From NCBI GenBank assembly GCA_900319385.1, contig ONOG01000003.1, positions 1 to 64,000 on the forward strand: a stretch of 64,000 nucleotides of DNA, given 5' to 3'. The translations under genes were made by a program, and so were the position numbers. This stretch comes from an uncultured Prevotellaceae bacterium. Lineage in GTDB: Bacteria; Bacteroidota; Bacteroidia; Bacteroidales; Bacteroidaceae. How positions within the stretch are numbered: position 1 is the first letter of the stretch; each line of letters opens with the position of its first letter. Under the pieces are notes generated by a model, which was not told the DNA's origin, ran no database searches, and saw nothing but the letters and a program-made list of their open reading frames with translations. This document shows, in pieces, positions 17,081 to 24,407 of the stretch.

Positions 17081-17761
17081 CTACTTTTCCCCCGCGATGA
17101 AAGCGTTGATTTGGTCACAAATCTGCCGCATCCCCTTCACCGAAGGGTGATCCTTCTGCTTGTCGATGTCGCGCAGCTCGATGAGGGCGACGTTGTAATG
17201 CTTGCAGATGGTGCGGAACGACTCGTTGACAGGTTCGCCGAGCTTGTCGTTCAGCAGCACGTAAATCTTGGTGTTAGGGTAGCGCAGCGTGCAGTACCAC
17301 AGCAGTTTGGCCAGCGCCGGACGGAAGGTGTAGAGTTCAGCATCGGTCCATCCGCTGTATTTGTAGTCCCCCATCTTCACGCCTGCCCAGGCGTCGTTCG
17401 TGCCGCCAAAGATGAAGAGGATGTCGGGACAGCCGAGGTTGTCCATGCGGGTGAGGTAGCAACGAGGCGTGTAGTCGGCTCCGTCATAACCGCGACGACA
17501 GATTGTGGCGCCCGAAAAACTGTTGTTGCGGTCGAGCAAGTAGCCGTTCTCCTTGACGAAGAGGTGCCACCAGGTCTGCTCAACACTGACGACATCGTTT
17601 CTCGTATCGACCATTCGATACCACAGACGATTGCTGTCGGGCTGCACAAAGTTTTCGTACGTAGAGTAAGAATCGCCCAGAATGCTGACGCGCTTGAGCG
17701 ACTGTGCCGACAGGGTGAATGCCACGCACAGCAGGAGAGAGAGAAGAGTTGTTCGTTTCAT
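17081..17761 (-). CDS. SGNH/GDSL esterase, probably the N-terminal half of an SGNH-PL10 fusion
   Basis: Secreted hydrolase with a signal peptide (MKRTTLLSLLLCVAFTLSAQ). SGNH blocks: SILGDSYS (nucleophile Ser31), IFGGTNDAW with the oxyanion Asn, and DHPSVKG with the Asp/His pair near the C-terminus. The 226-residue domain looks complete by itself. Such enzymes in pectin clusters are usually deacetylases, which would fit the pectate lyase downstream, but the substrate is inferred. Its stop at 17081-17083 lies just after GGGGGAAAA. One extra base there would fuse it in frame to PL10. Confidence 0.85.
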   Translation of the reverse strand: MKRTTLLSLLLCVAFTLSAQSLKRVSILGDSYSTYENFVQPDSNRLWYRMVDTRNDVVSVEQTWWHLFVKENGYLLDRNNSFSGATICRRGYDGADYTPRCYLTRMDNLGCPDILFIFGGTNDAWAGVKMGDYKYSGWTDAELYTFRPALAKLLWYCTLRYPNTKIYVLLNDKLGEPVNESFRTICKHYNVALIELRDIDKQKDHPSVKGMRQICDQINAFIAGEK

Positions 17762-17773
17762 TTTGTGGTTAAT

Positions 17774-18505
17774 TTATTGTTTAACATAATATTTCAAAAC
17801 ACTGGTTATTAGAGGAATAAAATATACAGCTAAGTATAGACAGCAAAGCATCGGCCACAGACCGTCAGCCATTGGGGACTCTCCGTTGAGCATCAGGCTG
17901 AGTGTCGGCAAGGGAACGTCGAGCACGTAATGCAGGCAGGCGATGAATTGCGAAGCCATGAAGAGCGTGACGAAATAAGAAGCAATGCCCACAGGCAGGG
18001 CTACCAGCGCCTGCACCATATCGCCAAACGAAAGAAAGCGACCGGAAGCATAGCCATAAGTCGCGGCCACGACTGCCATCGAGAGCAGGATGTAGGGATA
18101 CAGACCGTAGTAGAACGGCGACTGCGAAAAACGTCCGAAGGCACTGAGCAGGGGCGATGTGGGGACAAGCACAAAGTACAAGGCACAAACGACGAAAAGC
18201 AAGGCTACGACCGACGTGATTTGCAAGGCCCGCAACTTGCGCAATGAGCGCCTGTCTTTCTGCCAGAAACGCGACGTAAACACCTGCATCAGCCCCGACT
18301 CCATGACGATGCTCAGCGCAGAAAGCCCCAGCACAATCTCCGCCCATGGCGACTGTCGCAGGTTGGACAGCACATGCGTGAAGGCCCAACGCAGGCCTTC
18401 GGCATCGAGCAGATTGTGCAGTCCCCAGTCGTACACATTGCCGACCCACGAAAGGATGGCAGTGAGGACGATGAGCACGAGGAGGATAAGCGGAGCGATA
18501 CGCAT
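17774..18505 (-). CDS. Membrane protein resembling part of an AbgT transporter
   Basis: Integral membrane protein of 243 residues with about six hydrophobic segments. The stretch NLLDAEGLRWAFTHVLSNL followed by ESGLMQVF resembles the N-terminal signature of AbgT (p-aminobenzoyl-glutamate) transporters, but those are about 500 residues and the rest is not recognisably AbgT. It may be a shortened relative. The ATG at 18505 starts one base after the stop of the response regulator (TAG T ATG), implying coupled translation, although the frame is open to 18541. The SGNH gene starts 12 bp after its stop. Confidence 0.65.
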   Translation of the reverse strand: MRIAPLILLVLIVLTAILSWVGNVYDWGLHNLLDAEGLRWAFTHVLSNLRQSPWAEIVLGLSALSIVMESGLMQVFTSRFWQKDRRSLRKLRALQITSVVALLFVVCALYFVLVPTSPLLSAFGRFSQSPFYYGLYPYILLSMAVVAATYGYASGRFLSFGDMVQALVALPVGIASYFVTLFMASQFIACLHYVLDVPLPTLSLMLNGESPMADGLWPMLCCLYLAVYFIPLITSVLKYYVKQ

Positions 18506-18506
18506 A

Positions 18507-19229
18507 CTATTCTTCGTCGGGTTGCAGGTTGTCGAGGTCAAGAATGCGGAGTTCGAGGGCGCGGGTCACGAGTCGGGTGGCATTGATGCCCGTTCGTTCG
18601 TTGCCACCAAACAGACGCGCCACCAGGTCGTTCTGACGTTTCTCCAGCGACTTCACGCCGAAAGGCATGCCCTTGAGCTGGGCAATCATGTCCTTCGTGT
18701 AGCCCAGAGCGAGATGACGCAAGAAACGCTCGTCGTACTCGTCGATATCATAATCGACACGTGCCTGCTGGCGCATGCTCTCACTCAGCACCGAGCGACG
18801 GAAGCGCTGGAGGATTTTTTCCAGGATCGGTTGGTTAAACACCATGCGTTTGCCTTCCATCACCGCGCGTACATCGCCTTGCGTGAGCAGTTCGCCCGTC
18901 TTCAGGATGATGCCGTCGGCACCGGCATCGAGCACATCGACCCACAGCCGTTCGTTCAGTATCTCGCCTGTGAAGATGAGTACGTGGACAGCAGGGTGCT
19001 CTTTGCGCAGCTTTCGACAAATCTCCACACCGATGGTGGTCGAGCCGCCAAGACCCAGATCCAGCAGCACGAGGTCGGGCTCTTGCTGCTTCATCAGAGC
19101 CCAGAACTCCGTTTCGTTCTGCGCTGTGCCTACAATGTCGGCTTGCGGAATCTCGTTTCGAAAGATTTCTTCCGTGCCTTTGAGTTCGAGTTTTACATCT
19201 TCGACGATGATGACTTTGAAGTTGTCCAT
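18507..19229 (-). CDS. Response regulator (DUF5932-type output)
   Basis: A receiver domain covers about residues 1-130: acidic pair Glu10/Asp11, phospho-acceptor Asp57 in LVLLDLGLGG, a Thr at LIFTGE and Lys in GIILKTGE. The C-terminal domain (about 150-240) has an HTH-like segment (LALGYTKDMIAQLKGMPFGV) with a LuxR-like feel and fits what is annotated as DUF5932 in Bacteroidales. It is the natural partner of the large kinase encoded 62 bp upstream. The membrane protein gene follows after 1 bp. Confidence 0.88.
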   Translation of the reverse strand: MDNFKVIIVEDVKLELKGTEEIFRNEIPQADIVGTAQNETEFWALMKQQEPDLVLLDLGLGGSTTIGVEICRKLRKEHPAVHVLIFTGEILNERLWVDVLDAGADGIILKTGELLTQGDVRAVMEGKRMVFNQPILEKILQRFRRSVLSESMRQQARVDYDIDEYDERFLRHLALGYTKDMIAQLKGMPFGVKSLEKRQNDLVARLFGGNERTGINATRLVTRALELRILDLDNLQPDEE

Positions 19230-19291
19230 GCTTATGTCTTAATTTTCATCAACGGATATCCACGGACATCCATGGATTATATTTTCAATTC

Positions 19292-22200
19292 TCAATTCTC
19301 GATTTTCAATTTCAATGGTAGTGAAATGCAGATGCTGATCCCGCTGCCGTCGGCGGCAGCAGGACGAGCCTCAATGCGACAGCCTCGCCGAACGTAGTCG
19401 TCGTGCAGGCGGACGATCTGTTTCGCGATGAGCATCTGCGCCCCGTGCAAGGTGTCGGTATCGGGGTCGTAGCGGAGTGCTTCGGGGTAGAAAAGCCCGT
19501 GCAGCTGTTCGGCTGTGAACGAGCAGTTATCGAAAGAAAGCTGAAGTTGCACAAATCCATCGGAAACACTGGGTTTCAGAGAAATAACACCTCGGTCGTT
19601 CAACTGAACAAATGCCGTCAGCACATTGTCAATCAGGTAATAAAGCATCACTTGGTCGCCGAGCATCATGGGCTCGGAGCCCTCACTGTTGGCAGCAGAT
19701 TCGGACAGCGAGAGGGTGAGGTCGGGATGCCGGCGCTGATGACGTGCCAAGCACTTTTCGGCGTGGTGAAGCAGCGAGGTGATCGGGATGGGCTGTCGGT
19801 GGAAGTTCACTCCGTCCATCAGTCGTGCAGCGTTCGCACTGAGTAGGGTAAACACTTCCTTGTAGTAAGTGGCAAGTTCGTCGAGCATGGCGATACTCTC
19901 CTGCGCATCTGCATCCGTTCCGGCCTGCAGTTGCGTCACGATCTGACTGATGCGGCTGGGATAGTACATCGTCTCGTGCTTGATGGTCGAGAGGTTGTTG
20001 TCGAGCACCATGTTCTGCACATGGACATGGTTCGCCTCCGTCTCAGCTCGACGTCGCTCGTCGTCAGCCAACTCTATCTCCGTCCGCAGTCGTTCGGTAC
20101 GCACGAGCGAATAATAGATGTTGATGGCGGTGTGGCGCGTCAGTAGGTCGAACAGTTGAGCATCGGCTTTATGCATCTGCCCACTGTGCAGTATCAGCGC
20201 CAACACTCCGATGACACGGTCGTCGATGTGCAGCGGATAGAGACGGATACGCCCTTCGTCGTAGGTGGTAGGTTCGCCGAAAGCATCGGGATGCTGGAGC
20301 ATCTGTCGCAGGAAGTCCCGCTGCGGGCATTGGTCGGAGAAGTATATCTGACCGTCGGTCAGGGCCAGGGCTACCCCGTCGGTGCGTCGTATTTCGTTCA
20401 CTCCCTCGTCGATGATATTGGCCAGCTGTTGCTCGTCCTCTGTTTCGTAGAGCCTGCGGTTGAGGGCCAGCACCTGACGGAGGTTGAACGTCGGCAGGAT
20501 GTTGTTGCGATAGTAGGTCAGGTAATAGACCAGCAGGAGCGTGAGCAGGAGCAGGACTCCCACAATCAGGAGCGATTGGCGGTTGGTGTTGGTGGCTTTG
20601 ACGTCGTTGCAATATTTCTCGAGCGTCGTGTCCTGCGCCATGAGCTTGTATAGTCGGGTATAGACTTCGTTGTTGTAGTAATAGACGTCCCACCTGTTCA
20701 GGGCGAGGGCTGCCACGGCGGCTTCGTTTCGGAGGTCGAGGATGATGTGATAGTCGGTGTTGAACCCTTCGTTCCACAGCGCAATCTCGGGCATGGTGCT
20801 TGCGCTCTCGAGTCGCATGAGTTGCTGTCCGTCGGGTTGCTGACTGAGGTAGTAGGCATTGAGCGCAGCGCAGGCCGAGTCGGCGAACTGCAGCGCGTCG
20901 GCATAGCGACGGTCGATGTTGCAGAAGTAGGCACTGTCGGCATAGGCAGAGGCACGCTCCAGCAAGGGGTCGTCGGGCAGGCTGGTCGCCAACTGGTGCA
21001 GCGAGTCCTGCGCGGCAAGGTCGCCCTGGGCGTAGATGGCGGCGAAGGGCAGCAGCATGAGGAATGCCACGCCGAGGGCACGCTGCACGGCCTTTGGCAG
21101 ACGGAAGAAGAAGCGGCTGCCATGCCCCAGTGTGCTCTCGATGCCGAACCGACAGACGCTGAATATAGCGCCACTCTTGCGGTATTTCTCGACGATGCCC
21201 TTGCAGTTCATCAGGCCGAAGCCGTGCCCCTTGTTGCTGCGCAGGTCGTCGTCGGCGGTAGCAGCGCCGATGCGGCTTGAGTCATATACCTTTTCGCTGA
21301 GGAGGGTCTGCACATCGTCGGCCGACAGTCCGCGGCCCGTGTCGCTGACGCTCAGCTCGACATAGTCGTCGGTCTGTTCGACACTGACACTCACTGCCCC
21401 ACCCTGCGGCGTGTATTTTCGTGCATTTTCGAGCAAGGTATTGAGCATGAAGAGCGTCAGGGCACGGTCGGCCTTGACTGCAGCCTGCGTGGGCTGGATG
21501 CTGAGCGTGAGTTCTTTCGTTCGGAAGGCGTTGGTGTTTTTACCGAGGATGTCGAGCAGCGGTTGCAGGGCAAAGTTCTCGATATGGAGTGCCACCTGTC
21601 CCTGACGCACCTTCACCCAGTGCGACAGGATTTCGTTGTAGAGATTGATGCGCTCCATCAGTTCACCGAGATAGCTGAGCCGCTGAGGCGACGCACCTCC
21701 GCTCCGCATTTTTCGGATTTCGTTGACGGCACGGTCGAGGAAGGGCGTAATGGAACCCACGAGTGAGAGGCACGTCAGTCGATCGACGTACTGCCGTTTC
21801 TGGTCGGCCAGCCGTTGCTCGTTGCTATAGCGGCGCGCCTCGACATTTTCCTGTTCCTCGGCCAGGGTGGAAAAGTGCTCATCGCTGCGTTCGCGCCAGC
21901 GCGCCATCTCCTGCTCCACGACGGTCTGCTCCTTCAGGTAGTGAGCCGCATAGTTGGCACGAAGGCGACGGCTGAAGTAGATGACAAGGGCGATGAGCAG
22001 CAGCAACACCAGTCCCACGACGAGGGCGGTGCGGTTGAGTGCGTGCTCCTCGCTGCGCAGGGCGTCGAGGCGCTGCTCCATCATGCGATCCTGTCGGGTG
22101 CTGTCCAGGATGTCGAGGTAGGTGTTGCGGTTTTCGTCCGACTCTGCTTTCATGCCCAGTGCGCTATAGACCATGCACAGATGTTCGCGCACATCGACCA

Positions 22201-23233
22201 TCAGTTCGGGGCATTTCGGCCGTCCGTCGGCATCGGCAGGCACTTCGATGCGCTGCATGGCGTCGAGGGCCATGGATGGGTTGCCGCCGTAGAGGTAGTA
22301 GTCGGCAATGGTGATGTAGGTTTGCGCCACGTCAAAGGGCGAGCCATACTGCTTCAGCTCCTGCAAGGCTCGGAGCGAGAGGTAGAGGCTGTAGTCGCTG
22401 GTGGCCACGGTGTCGGGGATGCTCAGCAGCTCGCGCAGATAGTTGGCACGGCTGGGACGCACCTCACCCGTCTGTATCATGTCGTCGGCCAGCGTCGTGA
22501 GGGCTTTGCTGTAGAGGTAGGGGTGGCGGTTGTACCATGCCACCGACAGGCTCTGGAGGATGTGCTGGAGGTTGTCCTCGGTGAGCATCTTGTCGATGCT
22601 GCGGGCATTGCCACCCAAGAAGTAGTAGAAAGCCAGCTGCTGGGCGTCGTCCTCGATCCATTCCATGTGCTGACCGACGCAGTCGATTTCGGCCTGTGCC
22701 TTCTCCTCACGCCGCAGGTAGTAGTAATAGACCGACTGCGTGAGGTGGAAGTCGCTCTGCGCATAGTTCCAAAGCCGACGCTGGTGGGGCGTCATCTGAG
22801 CTTCTTCGTCGGCGATGCGTTCCATGCGTCGCTCGGCCGACACGGCATAGTCGTAGAAATCCTTGTTGGCACTGCGTCGCTGGCAGACGCGCATCATGCC
22901 CACGTCGGCGACGAGCTTAATCAGTTCGTTGCCCGAAGTAGCAAGCACCTGGCGATAGACCACCGCTGCCGAGTCGTAATCCATGCGCATGGCCTGTGCA
23001 AAGGCTTTGTGGCACAACGCTTCGTCGCGCTGGTCAGAAACTCCCCTCTGCTGGGCACAAAGGCTCAGCACGCGCTCGGCATAGTGTGTCGTGCTGTCGG
23101 TCGAGCGGTAGTGTTGCTCGTAGGCACACGCATTGAGCGAGTCCAGCTGCTCAGCCAGTCCCGCAGTCCGACGCCCCGTGCAACCGCAGCACAGCAGCAT
23201 CAGCATGACCATATAAGCACAAAACCGCAACAT
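19292..23233 (-). CDS. Large double-module sensor histidine kinase (DUF5112/DUF5113 type)
   Basis: A 1313-residue membrane kinase counted from the ATG at 23233 (a GTG three codons upstream is possible). Module 1: lipoprotein-like signal, TPR sensor region (about 25-390), TM at about 402-420, coiled coil, then a complete ATP-binding domain with N box LLENARKYTP, G1 DTGRGLS and G2 GHGFGLMNCKGI (about 540-715). Module 2 begins with a second hydrophobic segment (about 720-735), then a periplasmic region, TM at about 887-905, a GAF-like region and a DHp-like helix with STIKHETMYYPSRI (His1086), followed by a degenerate ATPase. No phospho-acceptor His is obvious in module 1. It is encoded between the AraC regulator and response regulator genes. 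Confidence 0.85.
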   Translation of the reverse strand: MLRFCAYMVMLMLLCCGCTGRRTAGLAEQLDSLNACAYEQHYRSTDSTTHYAERVLSLCAQQRGVSDQRDEALCHKAFAQAMRMDYDSAAVVYRQVLATSGNELIKLVADVGMMRVCQRRSANKDFYDYAVSAERRMERIADEEAQMTPHQRRLWNYAQSDFHLTQSVYYYYLRREEKAQAEIDCVGQHMEWIEDDAQQLAFYYFLGGNARSIDKMLTEDNLQHILQSLSVAWYNRHPYLYSKALTTLADDMIQTGEVRPSRANYLRELLSIPDTVATSDYSLYLSLRALQELKQYGSPFDVAQTYITIADYYLYGGNPSMALDAMQRIEVPADADGRPKCPELMVDVREHLCMVYSALGMKAESDENRNTYLDILDSTRQDRMMEQRLDALRSEEHALNRTALVVGLVLLLLIALVIYFSRRLRANYAAHYLKEQTVVEQEMARWRERSDEHFSTLAEEQENVEARRYSNEQRLADQKRQYVDRLTCLSLVGSITPFLDRAVNEIRKMRSGGASPQRLSYLGELMERINLYNEILSHWVKVRQGQVALHIENFALQPLLDILGKNTNAFRTKELTLSIQPTQAAVKADRALTLFMLNTLLENARKYTPQGGAVSVSVEQTDDYVELSVSDTGRGLSADDVQTLLSEKVYDSSRIGAATADDDLRSNKGHGFGLMNCKGIVEKYRKSGAIFSVCRFGIESTLGHGSRFFFRLPKAVQRALGVAFLMLLPFAAIYAQGDLAAQDSLHQLATSLPDDPLLERASAYADSAYFCNIDRRYADALQFADSACAALNAYYLSQQPDGQQLMRLESASTMPEIALWNEGFNTDYHIILDLRNEAAVAALALNRWDVYYYNNEVYTRLYKLMAQDTTLEKYCNDVKATNTNRQSLLIVGVLLLLTLLLVYYLTYYRNNILPTFNLRQVLALNRRLYETEDEQQLANIIDEGVNEIRRTDGVALALTDGQIYFSDQCPQRDFLRQMLQHPDAFGEPTTYDEGRIRLYPLHIDDRVIGVLALILHSGQMHKADAQLFDLLTRHTAINIYYSLVRTERLRTEIELADDERRRAETEANHVHVQNMVLDNNLSTIKHETMYYPSRISQIVTQLQAGTDADAQESIAMLDELATYYKEVFTLLSANAARLMDGVNFHRQPIPITSLLHHAEKCLARHQRRHPDLTLSLSESAANSEGSEPMMLGDQVMLYYLIDNVLTAFVQLNDRGVISLKPSVSDGFVQLQLSFDNCSFTAEQLHGLFYPEALRYDPDTDTLHGAQMLIAKQIVRLHDDYVRRGCRIEARPAAADGSGISICISLPLKLKIEN

Positions 23234-23242
23234 ATGCTTCAC

Positions 23243-23286
23243 ATTTCACTTTACTTCGTTGTACTTCGTACTTTGTACTTTGTACG
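23243..23286. repeat. Short tandem-repeat tract (GTACTTCGTACTTT type)
   Basis: Imperfect repeats of ACTTCGT/ACTTTGT fill the gap between the AraC and kinase genes. The inverse complement of nearly the same tract occurs at 29200-29240, upstream of the RND operon. Confidence 0.7.
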
Positions 23287-23298
23287 TCGTTTCGCTTT

Positions 23299-24177
23299 TC
23301 ACTCTTCACGCTTCCCCTTATCCACGCTCCGTTTATACTCCATCGGTCCCATACCCGTATGGGCTTTGAACCACTTTCCGAAGTACGACTGAGTGGGGAA
23401 ATTCAGGTGCTCCGATATCTCTTTCACCGTCTTGTCGGTCTCGACAAGCAGTTGTCGGGCCTCGTTCAGCAGTGTGTTGGCAATCCAGTAGGACGGTGTC
23501 TGCGTCGTACGTTCACGAACCACAAACGAGAAATAGCGCATCGACAGACACTGCTTGTCAGCATAGTAGCCCACCTCGTGCTCGGCACGATAGTGCTGAC
23601 GCAGCGCCTGGAAAAAATTACGCACAATCTCATCCTTGCGGTTCAGCGAGTTCTTCGTCGAGGCATTCTTGCCCGTAAAGGCGATGGCAATCTGCAGCAC
23701 GAGCCCCTCCTTGGCACGTTCAAACTGCAACTGGTTGAGCTGCCACAGCCGACGCTGCTGCTCGGCAGCGTAGCGTTCGGCCAGCTTCTGATGGTGCTGA
23801 TAGAGCGTCATATAGCCGTGCACAACGCGGTGCATCTCGGGCGTCAGCCGCACGAGCGGATTCTGGCGCAGGCGCAGCAGTTCCTCCAGGTCGGTGATGC
23901 GCGCCACGATGGGCGAAACGGCTTCGAGGTCCACCGCCATCAGCAGCCCGTCGAGGTCGTTGCTGCGGCGCTTCACCTCGAGCACGCTGTAGGGGAAATA
24001 GACACAGAGCGAGCCCGTTTCGAGGCGGTAGCGCACGTGGTCGAGTTCGATTTCGGCCACGCCGTTCAGGCAGAGGAACACGCCGGCCCGTCCGACACGC
24101 AGCGGTTCGGCTCCCGCAGCCAGCACATCCTGCATATTGCCCCTCAGCCGTTCATATACTACAGACTCATCTGTCAT
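23299..24177 (-). CDS. AraC-family transcriptional regulator
   Basis: A 292-residue regulator with an N-terminal cupin-like sensing region (about 1-130, GVFLCLNGVAEIELDHVRYRL). Its C-terminal AraC DNA-binding domain has two helix-turn-helix units (about 190-290), ending with the conserved VKEISEHLNFPTQSYFGKWF and FKAHTGMGPMEYKRS. It has its own promoter at 24206-24237. Being first in the co-directional series AraC, kinase, response regulator, membrane protein, SGNH and PL10, it may respond to a pectin-derived sugar, but only position suggests this. Confidence 0.92.
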   Translation of the reverse strand: MTDESVVYERLRGNMQDVLAAGAEPLRVGRAGVFLCLNGVAEIELDHVRYRLETGSLCVYFPYSVLEVKRRSNDLDGLLMAVDLEAVSPIVARITDLEELLRLRQNPLVRLTPEMHRVVHGYMTLYQHHQKLAERYAAEQQRRLWQLNQLQFERAKEGLVLQIAIAFTGKNASTKNSLNRKDEIVRNFFQALRQHYRAEHEVGYYADKQCLSMRYFSFVVRERTTQTPSYWIANTLLNEARQLLVETDKTVKEISEHLNFPTQSYFGKWFKAHTGMGPMEYKRSVDKGKREE

Positions 24178-24205
24178 TGTATTTCTTTTTTGGTCATTTT
24201 GTACG

Positions 24206-24237
24206 CAAAGTTACGGCATCTGAAAGAATTATCCAAA
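24206..24237 (-). promoter_or_regulatory. Promoter of the AraC regulator gene
   Basis: On the minus strand: TTTG (24234-24237), a 20-bp spacer, TAACTTTG (24206-24213). It lies about 29 bp before the ATG at 24177 and is a full consensus match. Confidence 0.82.
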
Positions 24238-24351
24238 AATAATCTGGAAATTAAGTCAATGTGCTTGAACAATTAAAAGCAATAGGCAAAAACCCAAAAG
24301 GGATGAACCCGTATATAAGGGCGACCGATAAGGTGCAGTCTTTGAGTAGTA

Positions 24352-24385
24352 CAAAAAAGCGCTGTGGCGGGGAGGCCACAGCGCT
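24352..24385 (-). terminator. Rho-independent terminator of the adhesin gene
   Basis: A perfect 11-bp stem (AGCGCTGTGGC and GCCACAGCGCT) with a 6-nt loop, followed on the minus strand by a T6 run, 22 bp after the adhesin stop. Confidence 0.92.
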
Positions 24386-24407
24386 GAAGAATGTGAGTGT
24401 CGGGGAT

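Noticed and set aside
17085..17093. Programmed -1 frameshift with a classical slippery heptamer
   Set aside because: In the SGNH frame the sequence does not fit X-XXY-YYZ, and I see no clear stimulatory stem-loop. Ordinary indel or sequencing error is more economical.
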